15,944 nucleotides of DNA from an uncultured Gammaproteobacteria bacterium (GTDB taxonomy: Bacteria > Pseudomonadota > Gammaproteobacteria > Pseudomonadales > Azotimanducaceae_A): positions 1 through 15,944 of the forward strand of contig CAJWGQ010000050.1 of assembly GCA_913041025.1 (NCBI GenBank). Direction: 5' to 3'. A program made the position numbers and the translations under genes. This document shows positions 1 to 7,500 of the stretch, one piece after another. The notes below the pieces were generated by a model. That model searched no databases, had not been told where the DNA came from, and saw nothing but the letters and a program-made list of their open reading frames with translations. The stretch's first letter is position 1. The number at the start of each line of letters is the position of its first letter.

Positions 1-279
1 GCTAACAAAGTACTCAACGGCGTTATTTGGAAAAAATTGTCGGAACTCCCCATACAGCTGGGCAGCGAGTGTTTTGTTTGGGGCCATCACGATGGCGGGC
101 CGCTGAATCTCTTGGATTACATTTGCGACAGAAAATGTTTTTCCGGAACCGGTCACCCCCAAGAGTGTCTGATGAGTCAGACCGTCTAATAAGCCATCTT
201 TCAACTCGCTGATGGCCAGCGGTTGGTCGCCAGCCGGCCCAAACTTCGAGACTACTTCAAAGTGACCTTCGGTAATCAA
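1..279 (-). CDS. uvrB: UvrABC system protein B, N-terminal part (runs off the window)
   Basis: UvrB is the DNA-damage verification helicase of nucleotide excision repair, loaded by UvrA and acting with UvrC in the cytoplasm. The 93 codons seen match the UvrB N-terminus: an FGPAGDQP stretch (residues 13-20), Walker A GVTGSGKT (41-48), the [14 protein letters not shown] block, and [11 protein letters not shown] ending exactly at the window edge. The remaining roughly 580 residues lie outside. The start is a TTG at 279-277; an in-frame TGA lies only two codons upstream, so no earlier start is possible. A GAGGGGG Shine-Dalgarno (295-289) sits nine bases upstream. It is 57 bp downstream of the acidic-tail gene and may be co-transcribed with it. 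The family call is secure; the TTG start is very likely. Confidence 0.96.
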   Translation of the reverse strand, partial: MITEGHFEVVSKFGPAGDQPLAISELKDGLLDGLTHQTLLGVTGSGKTFSVANVIQEIQRPAIVMAPNKTLAAQLYGEFRQFFPNNAVEYFVS

Positions 280-336
280 GGATGATCACCCCCTCTCACT
301 TTCGAGACAGCGAGAAGCTCCCAGTTCAGGCTATTG

Positions 337-705
337 CTACCCATCTTCTGTTTTGTCTTCTTCCTCTTCGGGTTGTTCAGGTGCATCAGCCTCATTGTCT
401 TCTTCCGGTTCAGCTTCTGGCTCTGGCTCGGCGTCCGCTTCAGAATCAGCATCAACTGTCTCAGCTGCTGGTTCGGTCGCTTCCTCACTTGTTTCATCAG
501 AGTCGGCGGACGCAGCCTCTTCTGCGACCTCTTCCGGAGATGACTCCTCCTTCGCCGGCAACACGGCCTCGATCAACTCATGTTGAAGCAGTATTTCTAT
601 TTTATCACCACCATTAACAGGCTTTCCTTCGGCATCTTGAATAGCGAATCGACCGTCACGGCGTTCAAAAATAGTGTACTCGTCAGTTTTCAATTTGACT
701 TTCAA
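337..705 (-). CDS. Small protein with Glu/Asp-rich C-terminal tail, function unknown
   Basis: About 122 residues. Residues 1-50 look folded, with a charged beta-type stretch (DEYTIFERRDGRFAIQD) and then GKPVNGGDKIEILLQHELI. From about residue 51 it is low complexity: Glu, Asp, Ala, Pro and Ser with almost no hydrophobic residues, presumably disordered and strongly acidic. I recall similar short gammaproteobacterial proteins of unknown role and assign no function. I chose the TTG at 705-703 because AGGAG (716-712) lies six bases upstream. A TTG at 723-721 would add six residues but has no Shine-Dalgarno and would sit only about six bases into the mRNA if the predicted promoter is right. There is no signal peptide or membrane segment. 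It lies divergent from the GntR gene and 57 bp ahead of uvrB. Confidence 0.75.
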   Translation of the reverse strand: MKVKLKTDEYTIFERRDGRFAIQDAEGKPVNGGDKIEILLQHELIEAVLPAKEESSPEEVAEEAASADSDETSEEATEPAAETVDADSEADAEPEPEAEPEEDNEADAPEQPEEEEDKTEDG

Positions 706-735
706 TTTAAGCTCCTGGTTCAAAATTTAGCCGTC

Positions 736-763
736 AGATTACGTTAAGAGAGAAAAGAGTCAA
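736..763 (-). promoter_or_regulatory. Candidate sigma-70 promoter for the acidic-tail gene (and perhaps uvrB)
   Basis: Read on the minus strand, TTGACT (763-758) is followed after 16 bases by TAATCT (741-736). The -35 is good and the -10 is weak but keeps the TAnnnT pattern. Initiation near 729 would give a short leader carrying AGGAG before the TTG at 705. Prediction only. Confidence 0.4.
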
Positions 764-782
764 TGCTGGGAAAGCGCTATTT

Positions 783-813
783 TTGATTCTGAATTCCTCT
801 TGCTTTTTATAAT
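783..813 (+). promoter_or_regulatory. Candidate promoter of the gntR-efflux operon
   Basis: A perfect TATAAT is at 808-813. The best upstream hexamer is TTGATT at 783-788, giving a long 19-bp spacer, so the promoter may be activator-assisted or moderate. Transcription would begin near 820, a few bases before the tandem operator array, so a bound repressor would obstruct initiation or early elongation. Confidence 0.45.
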
Positions 814-824
814 CTCTCCTTTAG

Positions 825-880
825 AATGGCCAGTCCAAATTGGTATGACCAATTAGGTTATACCAACAAGGCTAGACCAA
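825..880 (+). promoter_or_regulatory. Tandem FadR/GntR-type operator array, four 14-bp units
   Basis: Four consecutive 14-mers are visible: AATGGCCAGTCCAA (825-838), ATTGGTATGACCAA (839-852), TTAGGTTATACCAA (853-866) and CAAGGCTAGACCAA (867-880). Each has the layout xxNGGyNNNNCCAA, a TGGTnnnACCA-type dyad centred at 832, 846, 860 and 874. The second is embedded in a perfect 17-bp palindrome, aattggtatgaccaatt (838-854), closely matching operator patterns known for PdhR/LldR/FadR-like GntR regulators. The array lies between the TATAAT and the ATG of a FadR-type gene, so autoregulation is the natural inference. Confidence 0.75.
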
Positions 881-894
881 TTTAAATTAGCGCT

Positions 895-1632
895 ATGGAA
901 AAAATAAGTAAACACGAAGAGATCGCAGCCGGACTGATAAAAGATATACTCACTGGAAGATATCGTGTTGGTGAGCGATTACCCTCTGAACGAGATCTAG
1001 CAGGTCGATTTGATGCCAATCGAGGTTCTGTTCGAGAAGCTATGAAAAAACTGGAGCAAATTGGTCTTGCAGATGTCCAACCAGGAGGCGCTCGAGTAAA
1101 AAACAAAGAGGAAGCCAGTCTAGAAGTAATAGGACACCTTCTGGCGCAAGATCACCTTCCCGACGAAAGCCTAGTTGACCAAATTTTAGTTGTGATGAGC
1201 GGTCTAATTGCCATAGCCGCGTTTCTAGTGACGACGCAGGGCAGTGAAGAAACTATTAGCGAATTGAGAGAACTGGTTGAACCTTTAAAGAACAAAAAGC
1301 TTAACCGAGAGAGCCACACCGTAGCTCGCCTCGAATTGATTAGTAGGTTCGTTCAAGCCAGTGGCAATCTGCCGCTTCAGATAATAGGTAGGGCTCTCTT
1401 CCAAGAAATGGCACCTAACCTAACGAAATTATTGCCACATGTAAAAGTCGACCCTAAAGCATATGGCCCTATCGCTGAACAACTTGACCATGGACTGGAA
1501 TCTAGGAATACCGACTCCGTCACTGCCGCTTTTAAGCAGCTCTATGAAATCAATAGGGACAATATGATGAACGCGTTTACCGAAGCTCGAATACAAATTC
1601 AAAACGAAAATAAGGAAGTTTTGACAAAATGA
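895..1632 (+). CDS. FadR-subfamily GntR transcriptional regulator of the efflux operon
   Basis: 245 residues. The N-terminal winged helix-turn-helix (about 7-70) carries the GntR signature: GERLPSERDLAGRF (26-39), then NRGSVREAMKKLEQIGL (42-58) and the wing QPGGARV. The C-terminal helical region (about 90-235) resembles an FCD ligand domain, with an ASGNLPLQ block at 155-162. The usual FCD metal ligands seem absent: by eye alignment D/H/H/H become R145, I149, Q196 and E218. The effector may therefore bind without metal. The start is the ATG at 895, with an in-frame TAA at 883 and only a weak Shine-Dalgarno. Its stop overlaps the next start (ATGA at 1629-1632). With the adjacent operators this is most likely an autoregulated local repressor. 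The ligand is unknown. Confidence 0.9.
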   Translation: MEKISKHEEIAAGLIKDILTGRYRVGERLPSERDLAGRFDANRGSVREAMKKLEQIGLADVQPGGARVKNKEEASLEVIGHLLAQDHLPDESLVDQILVVMSGLIAIAAFLVTTQGSEETISELRELVEPLKNKKLNRESHTVARLELISRFVQASGNLPLQIIGRALFQEMAPNLTKLLPHVKVDPKAYGPIAEQLDHGLESRNTDSVTAAFKQLYEINRDNMMNAFTEARIQIQNENKEVLTK

Positions 1633-2771
1633 TAAGACATTTCATCATTCCAGTTTTCATATTGGGAATTTTTCTTTTCCTCGCAGCAACACTTATGGCT
1701 ACGGCGCCGGTGCTGGAGCCAAGCAGTATAGAAAAAATTGCAACTACCGTTAGAGTCGTAGAAATTCAGCCCAAATCCGTGCAATTGAAGGTTAACTCTC
1801 AGGGTAGCGTCATGCCATCAACCGAGAGTCAGCTTATCCCCGAAGTGTCCGGCAAGGTCTCATGGATGTCACCTAATCTAGTGGCTGGCGGTTATTTCGA
1901 CGACCAAGAAATACTGATTCGCGTCGATGATGCCGATTACAAAACAAAACTAGATCGCGCTCAAGCTAATCTGACAAGAGCTGAGGCCGAACAACAACAT
2001 AACGAATTTGAATATCGTCGAATGCAAAGTCTTGTGAAACGTAATCTAGTTTCTAGGTCTCAGCTGGAGAACGCGCTAAGAGCATTCCGAGTTGCTGAAG
2101 CATCGCTCCAGGATGCAACCGCAAACTTCAATCAAGCGGAGCAAGACCTATCTCGAACCCAGATTAAGGCGCCTTTTGCTGGGTTAGTCCGAGCCGAAAA
2201 CGTCGATATTGGTCAGTTTGTCTCACGAGGAAACCCTATCGCAACCATCTATGCAGGCAATCAAGCAGAAGTAAGACTCCCAATAGCAGATCGCCAGCTC
2301 GCCTTTCTAAATATTCCTGTCAGCATCCGAGGAGAGATACCCAAAGAATTTCAACCGGAGGTTACTTTAACCGCTCAGTATGCAGGTCAAACTCTCGCAT
2401 GGAAGGGAACAATAGTGCGATCCGAGGCAGAAATAGATGTATCCAGCAGGATGGTGCAATTAGTCGCGAGAGTAGAGAGCAGCTCTAACCCTGTACCTTT
2501 ATCAATCGGTCTTTTTGTCTCAGCGGAAATAGAGGGACTAGCGGCAAACAACATCGTTGTTTTACCTCGCGAAGCTCTGAGAAATGATAATCAGGTCTTA
2601 ATCGTCGATAAAGAAAACAGATTGCGTTTTAGAAAAATAGACACTTTACGCCTTTACCAAGATGATCTTTTGATAAAGGCAGGCCTCGAGGCTGGCGAAC
2701 GTGTGTGTGTTTCGCCTATACAAACTGTTATCGAAGGCATGAAGGTCAACCCTATCTCCATCGAAGCGTAA
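1629..2771 (+). CDS. RND efflux periplasmic adaptor (membrane fusion protein, HlyD/AcrA family)
   Basis: 380 residues. It links the inner-membrane RND pump to an outer-membrane channel. Residues 5-26 form one hydrophobic N-terminal segment. No lipobox Cys is seen, so this is an uncleaved anchor or signal peptide rather than a lipoprotein. Split lipoyl halves lie at about 66-101 and 178-208 (IKAPFAGLVRAENVDIGQFVSRG), separated by an alpha-hairpin rich in Gln, Glu and Ala (102-177). A beta-barrel (about 212-303) and membrane-proximal domain (about 304-378) follow. The length is typical. The ATGA overlap with gntR implies translational coupling, and the RND permease begins 15 bp downstream. No TolC-like gene is nearby, so the channel must be encoded elsewhere. 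Confidence 0.94.
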   Translation: MIRHFIIPVFILGIFLFLAATLMATAPVLEPSSIEKIATTVRVVEIQPKSVQLKVNSQGSVMPSTESQLIPEVSGKVSWMSPNLVAGGYFDDQEILIRVDDADYKTKLDRAQANLTRAEAEQQHNEFEYRRMQSLVKRNLVSRSQLENALRAFRVAEASLQDATANFNQAEQDLSRTQIKAPFAGLVRAENVDIGQFVSRGNPIATIYAGNQAEVRLPIADRQLAFLNIPVSIRGEIPKEFQPEVTLTAQYAGQTLAWKGTIVRSEAEIDVSSRMVQLVARVESSSNPVPLSIGLFVSAEIEGLAANNIVVLPREALRNDNQVLIVDKENRLRFRKIDTLRLYQDDLLIKAGLEAGERVCVSPIQTVIEGMKVNPISIEA

Positions 2772-2786
2772 AACCAGAGGAAAATT

Positions 2787-5700
2787 ATGCATACCGCCAT
2801 ACGCTGGTTTGCGCACAACCCAGTCGCCGCCAATCTAACTATGATCATGATGCTCGTAGGTGGGGCAATAAGCGCATTAATAACCAATCAAGAAGAATTC
2901 CCTAGTATCGATATAAGGATGGTCCAAATACACGTACCTTATTTGGGAGCAGCTCCTGTCGAAGCAGAAAAGGCAGTCTGTACACGGGTTGAGGAAGCCA
3001 TCGAGGGGGTAGAAGGTATTGACCGAGTCAGAAGCGGAGCCTCAGAGGGGATGTGTGGGGTATATGCCGAGCTACTAGTTGGGGCTGAGCCTGTTACCGT
3101 TTTAAATGAGGTCAAAAGTAAGGTCGATGGAATCAACAGTTTCCCGGTAGAAACGGAAAAACCGGTTGTATCAAAGCTAACTATGGCACGTCGAGTAATG
3201 CAAATCGCGGTATCCGGCAATACCGACGAAAAAACCTTGAAAGAAATAGCAAGAGAACTTCGGGATGAAATCTCCGCTGTCAGGGGCATTTCAACAGTTA
3301 ACTTAAGTTATACAAGGCCATATGAGATCTCCATCGAAGTTTCAGAGAAAGAACTCCGTCGTTATGGAATTACTCTAGGGCAAGTTACCCAAGCTATAAA
3401 AAGTAGTTCTCTGGATATGCCAGGCGGAACAATTAAAACCAGCAACGGTGAAATCCTGATACGCACGACCGGCCAAGCGTACCTTGGTAGCGAATTTGAG
3501 GACGTTATAGTCAAGACCAGAAAAGATGGTACTCGGTTAGCGCTAGCGGATATTGCAGACATAAGAGACACCTTTGAAGAGGGCGACTTGGTCGCAGAAT
3601 TTAATGGGACCAAGAGCGTTTTTGTTAATGTCTCCCAGGTTGGTAACGAAGACATAATTCAGATCTCACGAGATGCAAAAGAAATCATTCAGAAGTTCGA
3701 ACGAAATTTACCCGATGGAATCTCCCTTAACATATGGGTTGATACAACTGAAAAACTAAAAGAACGCATAAATGTTCTTTTGAAAAATGCTGGAGGCGGG
3801 CTGATCTTAGTGCTAATCATCCTGACTCTATTTCTTAAATTCAAAGTGGCGATGTGGGTCGCTGTTGGTATACCCATAGCGTTGATAGGAACACTTGCGT
3901 TTTTCCCATTTTATGACATGACTATCTCTACGATGACTATCATGGGCTTTATCTTAGTTCTCGGTATTGTCGTTGATGACGCGATAGTTGTGGGAGAACG
4001 GATTTATGCTCATGAACAACTCGGCAAATCACCGCTGGAAGCTGCAGTGGATGGAACATGGGAAGTTAGCGTACCAGTGATTTTCGGGGTGCTTACAACA
4101 ATCGCTGCATTCCTTCCCATGGTAGTCATTGAAGTTGGTTTCTCACCCTTTTTCGCTGCAATCGGCTTTACCGTAATCATAGCTCTAATCTGCTCGATTA
4201 TTGAATCCCAATTAATCTTACCCGCTCACCTAGCTCATAGAAGCCGAGCTCCGGCTAAAACAACAATCACTAAGTCATGGATCAAATTTCAAAGCAGACT
4301 GGCATCCGCGCTCGAAAGTTTTGCATTAGGGCCTTACAAAAGCTTCCTACAGAGAACGCTGCGCTCTCGATACATATCCGTTTCACTCGGTGTGGGAATA
4401 CTAATCATCGCACTTGCACTGGTATTAAGTGGAAGAGTCGTATTCGGATTTTTCCCTTCGGTCGAGGGCGACCGAATCTACGCAACGATTGAAATGCCAG
4501 AGGGAACAGCAGTCGACGCGACTTTAAGAGCCAGCCAACAAATGACTGAAGCCGCCAAACTCGTCAATGATGAGATGAAAAAAAGGCTAAATCTCAACAC
4601 TCCTTTCATCAAAAATACTTTTACCAGCATTGGCCAGCAAGGCGATAGAGATGGTCCAGGAAGGCCAAGTGGACCAGGGCAAAGTAATCTAGCCGAAGTA
4701 GCGATTGAGTTAATTCCACTTGGCGAAAGAAACAACCTAAGCGCCAAAGAAGTCACCAAGCTTTGGCGAGAGTACACTGGCTCAATTCCTGACGCAGTCA
4801 AAATCACCTTCGACGCGTCAACATTTAGTGCAGGATCGGCATTTGAAGTCGAGCTGAAGGGTAAGGACGTTGATCGTTTAAGAATGGCTGCCGAAGAGTT
4901 TAAAGTCGAATTAGGTCGATTCGACGGCATGCTAGATATAAGCGACTCTTTCAGATCAGGCAAGCAAGAGATTCAATTAAGTCTTTTACCAGAGGCAAGA
5001 AACCTGGGGCTAACACTTAATGACCTCGCAATTCAAGTACGAGATGCTTTTTACGGGGCACAAGCACAACGAGTTCAGCGAGGCGAAGATGATGTCCGTG
5101 TGATGGTGCGATTTCCCGAAGCCGAAAGAAAGTCAGTAGGCAGTTTAGAAGACATGTACATACGCACCCCGGATGGAAACCAAGTTCCATTTTTCAGCGT
5201 AGCCAAGTTCGAAGTAAAAAGGGGCTACTCTACGATCAACCGAATCGATGGCAAAAGAACGGTCTCGGTTTCCGCAGATGTAGATAGAGCCACAGTCTCG
5301 CCTGAACAAGTGCTAACCAGCGTTCAAAATAAAGTTTACCCAATGATCCAGAATAAGTACCCAGACATAGATATTGAGCTAGGAGGAGAACAAAACGAGC
5401 GTTATGAGTCAATGAACGCAATCTTATACGGCTTCATAATCTCCCAGTTCCTAATATATGCTTTACTGGCAATACCTCTGAAAAGCTATTTACAACCGTT
5501 AGTTGTGATGGGAGTCATTCCTTTTGGCGCAGTCGGTGCAGTCGTCGGCCACTACATCATCGGTATCGAATTGATGTTTTTTTCAGTGCTTGGAATCGTA
5601 GCCCTATCAGGCGTGGTTATTAACAGTTCCCTTGTTCTTGTCGACTATGCAAATCGACAATACAGAGAGGGTTTAACTCTCCATGATGCAATCGTCAGGG

Positions 5701-5960
5701 CATGCACCGTAAGGTTCAGGCCTATTATTCTAACTTCTTTCACTACTTTCGTCGGTCTCATTCCGTTAATGACGACGATCACACCAAATACCGCGCCCTT
5801 TTTACCAATGGCCACTTCCTTGGCCTGGGGCGTACTATTTGCCACTTTCATCACCCTCTTACTAGTCCCCTGTTTTTACCTCATAGTTGAAGACTTGCTA
5901 AGTGCTATTGCGTCCTTCAAGGCCTGGCTATTCAACGACCCTGAGCTTAAAAGAGCCTAG
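2787..5960 (+). CDS. RND-family efflux transporter permease
   Basis: 1057 residues, a full-length AcrB-type proton-driven inner-membrane pump. It shows the N-terminal TM1 (NPVAANLTMIMMLVGGA, 11-27), a first periplasmic loop, TM2-6 (about 334-480), TM7 (about 530-550), a second periplasmic loop (about 555-870), and TM8-12 (about 878-1036). The TM4 proton-relay pair is present in GIVVDDAIVVGE (D397, D398). In TM10 the position matching AcrB Lys940 is Asn946 (VVINSSLVLVDYA), while the Arg and Thr of TM11 (RFRPIILTS) remain. Asn here occurs in some RND clades, so it need not mean inactivity. The ATG at 2787 has AGAGG six bases upstream. Substrates are unknown: metal-type (CzcA) hallmarks are not seen, and drug- or lipid-type export is the likelier class. 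Confidence 0.95.
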   Translation: MHTAIRWFAHNPVAANLTMIMMLVGGAISALITNQEEFPSIDIRMVQIHVPYLGAAPVEAEKAVCTRVEEAIEGVEGIDRVRSGASEGMCGVYAELLVGAEPVTVLNEVKSKVDGINSFPVETEKPVVSKLTMARRVMQIAVSGNTDEKTLKEIARELRDEISAVRGISTVNLSYTRPYEISIEVSEKELRRYGITLGQVTQAIKSSSLDMPGGTIKTSNGEILIRTTGQAYLGSEFEDVIVKTRKDGTRLALADIADIRDTFEEGDLVAEFNGTKSVFVNVSQVGNEDIIQISRDAKEIIQKFERNLPDGISLNIWVDTTEKLKERINVLLKNAGGGLILVLIILTLFLKFKVAMWVAVGIPIALIGTLAFFPFYDMTISTMTIMGFILVLGIVVDDAIVVGERIYAHEQLGKSPLEAAVDGTWEVSVPVIFGVLTTIAAFLPMVVIEVGFSPFFAAIGFTVIIALICSIIESQLILPAHLAHRSRAPAKTTITKSWIKFQSRLASALESFALGPYKSFLQRTLRSRYISVSLGVGILIIALALVLSGRVVFGFFPSVEGDRIYATIEMPEGTAVDATLRASQQMTEAAKLVNDEMKKRLNLNTPFIKNTFTSIGQQGDRDGPGRPSGPGQSNLAEVAIELIPLGERNNLSAKEVTKLWREYTGSIPDAVKITFDASTFSAGSAFEVELKGKDVDRLRMAAEEFKVELGRFDGMLDISDSFRSGKQEIQLSLLPEARNLGLTLNDLAIQVRDAFYGAQAQRVQRGEDDVRVMVRFPEAERKSVGSLEDMYIRTPDGNQVPFFSVAKFEVKRGYSTINRIDGKRTVSVSADVDRATVSPEQVLTSVQNKVYPMIQNKYPDIDIELGGEQNERYESMNAILYGFIISQFLIYALLAIPLKSYLQPLVVMGVIPFGAVGAVVGHYIIGIELMFFSVLGIVALSGVVINSSLVLVDYANRQYREGLTLHDAIVRACTVRFRPIILTSFTTFVGLIPLMTTITPNTAPFLPMATSLAWGVLFATFITLLLVPCFYLIVEDLLSAIASFKAWLFNDPELKRA

Positions 5961-5987
5961 ACTGAGCAGATAGACTAATCCAGAATC

Positions 5988-6008
5988 GTATCCGCCGGCA
6001 TTGGATAC
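5988..6008 (+). promoter_or_regulatory. Hairpin in the RND-MATE intergenic leader
   Basis: Perfect inverted repeat GTATCC (5988-5993) and GGATAC (6003-6008) around a 9-base loop, ending nine bases before the GTG start at 6018. The downstream arm contains the only GGA near that start, so folding could hide a weak ribosome site. No U-tract follows, so a terminator is unlikely. Confidence 0.35.
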
Positions 6009-6017
6009 TCTTTACCT

Positions 6018-7346
6018 GTGCAAAAAACTTTCGCGGACGAACAACAAAATTGGCACCGTAGAATTCTGGCACTGAGTTGGCCAGTCATTCTTTCAAACCT
6101 ATCTATACCTCTCGTAGGCTTAGTAGATGTCGCCATTTTGGGACAACTATCAAATCCCGGTTACATTGGAGCGATTACAGTCGGCACGGCCGTATTCAGT
6201 GCAATCTATTGGTTATTCGGGTTTCTTCGGATGGGAACTACAGGTCTGGTAGCTCAAGCCTATGGCGCTAAAAAAGACAACGAAGTCAAGTTAACTTACG
6301 CCAGAGCTCTACTGATCGCTACTTTGTTGGGCATCAGCTTAGTGTTGATACAAAAACCGCTTGAACACCTCTTGTTCAGTCTTTTCGATGCGTCTAACGA
6401 CGTTGAACAGATGGCTAAAGAGTATTTCTCTATTCGTATTTTTAGCGCTCCAGCCGTGCTTATCACACTTGCTTCGGTAGGCGTACTTTTTGGTCTACAA
6501 AAAATGAAGACCACGTTATTTCTGACCATATTTTTGAATCTGAGCAATTTGTCATTGGATGTTTTGTTAGTTCTGGTGTTTGATCTCGGAGTACAGGGCG
6601 TTGCTATAGGCACTCTAATCAGCGAATGGGTCAGTGCCGCCCTGGGCGTTTCCCTTGTCGCCTACCAAATAAATCGATCCAATCCATTCAAGTTCAGTAA
6701 AGAAGATTTATTTCAAAAAAAACAATTTTCACAATTCTTCGATGTCAGCGGCAACCTTATCATCAGGACCTTTTTTGTTCAGATCCCGTTTTTTGTGGGG
6801 ACCTTACTAGCAGCGGATTTCGACGATCTGGTCCTTGCTACCCACGGAATTTTAATGCAGTTTTATTTTATGATGACCTATGGTCTAGATGGTTTTGCTC
6901 ATAGTGCAGAATCACTGTCTGGATATTATTTTGGGGCCAAAAACAAAAGAGCCTTTCGAGCCGCGTGCTTCTTCTCCACCCTTTGGTCTTTTGTGCTAGC
7001 CCTATTGATTGCTCTGGTTTATTGGCTATTTTCGAGTACTTTCATTGATTTTATGACCATATCAGAAGACGTCCGAATAACGGCAGACGAATTCACAATC
7101 TGGATCGCCATGTCACCCGTCTTCTGCGTTGGCGCCTTCGTCTTAGATGGTATCTTTATAGGTATTACAAGAATTCGAGAAATGCGAAATTCCATGTTTT
7201 TCGCGGGGCTAGTCTGGCTTGTAACTCTAATAATTGGCTACGAAACGCTTGGCTATCATGCAATATGGCTGGCAATGAGCGCTTTCATGCTCAGTCGAGC
7301 CATATTTCTGGGATTTTACATGACTAGAGTTTTAGAAGACCTTTAA
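6018..7346 (+). CDS. MATE-family multidrug exporter, DinF type
   Basis: 442 residues with about 12 hydrophobic segments, the normal MATE architecture of two six-helix bundles. The N-terminus (RRILALSWPVILSN at 14-27, then VGLVDVAILGQL at 33-44) and the block GFLRMGTTGLVAQAYGA (68-84) match the DinF branch, which exports organic cations or oxidants using a proton or sodium gradient. The start is GTG at 6018. An in-frame TAA at 5976 and no intervening ATG, GTG or TTG leave no better upstream option, and the Shine-Dalgarno is weak. It follows the RND gene by 57 bp with no terminator or convincing promoter between them, so it is probably the last gene of the gntR operon. Substrate unknown; the name dinF would be over-specific. 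Confidence 0.92.
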   Translation: MQKTFADEQQNWHRRILALSWPVILSNLSIPLVGLVDVAILGQLSNPGYIGAITVGTAVFSAIYWLFGFLRMGTTGLVAQAYGAKKDNEVKLTYARALLIATLLGISLVLIQKPLEHLLFSLFDASNDVEQMAKEYFSIRIFSAPAVLITLASVGVLFGLQKMKTTLFLTIFLNLSNLSLDVLLVLVFDLGVQGVAIGTLISEWVSAALGVSLVAYQINRSNPFKFSKEDLFQKKQFSQFFDVSGNLIIRTFFVQIPFFVGTLLAADFDDLVLATHGILMQFYFMMTYGLDGFAHSAESLSGYYFGAKNKRAFRAACFFSTLWSFVLALLIALVYWLFSSTFIDFMTISEDVRITADEFTIWIAMSPVFCVGAFVLDGIFIGITRIREMRNSMFFAGLVWLVTLIIGYETLGYHAIWLAMSAFMLSRAIFLGFYMTRVLEDL

Positions 7347-7486
7347 TCAATATCGGCGATTAACCCTAAAAGCTTTCGCTTAACAAAAAATAGCCTACTC
7401 AGTCACGATTATACGAAATACTATGTAAAAACCTTTAGGACACATCCGTTAACTCAGCTTTACCTTACCTACATCAGTTAATTTTT

Positions 7487-7500
7487 CTGTGTAACCACAG
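7487..7500 (+). promoter_or_regulatory. Palindrome CTGTG-TAAC-CACAG upstream of the acyl-CoA dehydrogenase gene
   Basis: Perfect 5+4+5 inverted repeat in the 232-bp gap (7347-7578). A TAGAAT hexamer (7513-7518) lies 12 bp downstream, placing the palindrome over the expected -35 region, where no good -35 is visible. It could be an operator. The spacing is too short for a CRP site. The rest of the gap holds no gene or terminator that I can see, only an AT-rich TTAACT/AGTTAA repeat (7449-7481). Confidence 0.35.

Noticed and set aside
353..586. Serine-rich plus-strand open frame across the acidic-tail gene
   Set aside because: Its Ser/Ala richness is simply the complement of the Glu/Asp/Ala codons of the minus-strand acidic tail, and it has no ribosome site.
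825..880. CRISPR-like or tandem-repeat reading of the 14-bp units
   Set aside because: The units are only 14 bp with no spacers, are internally palindromic and sit in a promoter, so an operator array explains them better.
773..896. AGCGCTAT repeated at 773-780 and 889-896
   Set aside because: Two copies of an eight-mer 116 bp apart with no further similarity; likely chance.
2939..3289. 116-codon minus-strand open frame inside the RND gene
   Set aside because: Ser/Thr-rich shadow of the permease with no ribosome site or family signature.
4478..4963. 161-codon minus-strand open frame inside the RND gene
   Set aside because: It lies wholly within the well-supported RND permease and shows no recognisable domain. 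It is a shadow frame.
7449..7481. TTAACT/AGTTAA inverted repeat followed by T bases as a terminator for the MATE gene
   Set aside because: Only six AT-rich pairs with a 21-base loop. It is too weak to call a terminator.
7487..7500. CRP/Vfr site reading of the CTGTG-CACAG palindrome
   Set aside because: CRP sites need TGTGA and TCACA separated by six bases. Here the TGTG and CACA arms are only four bases apart, so it is kept only as an unassigned palindrome.
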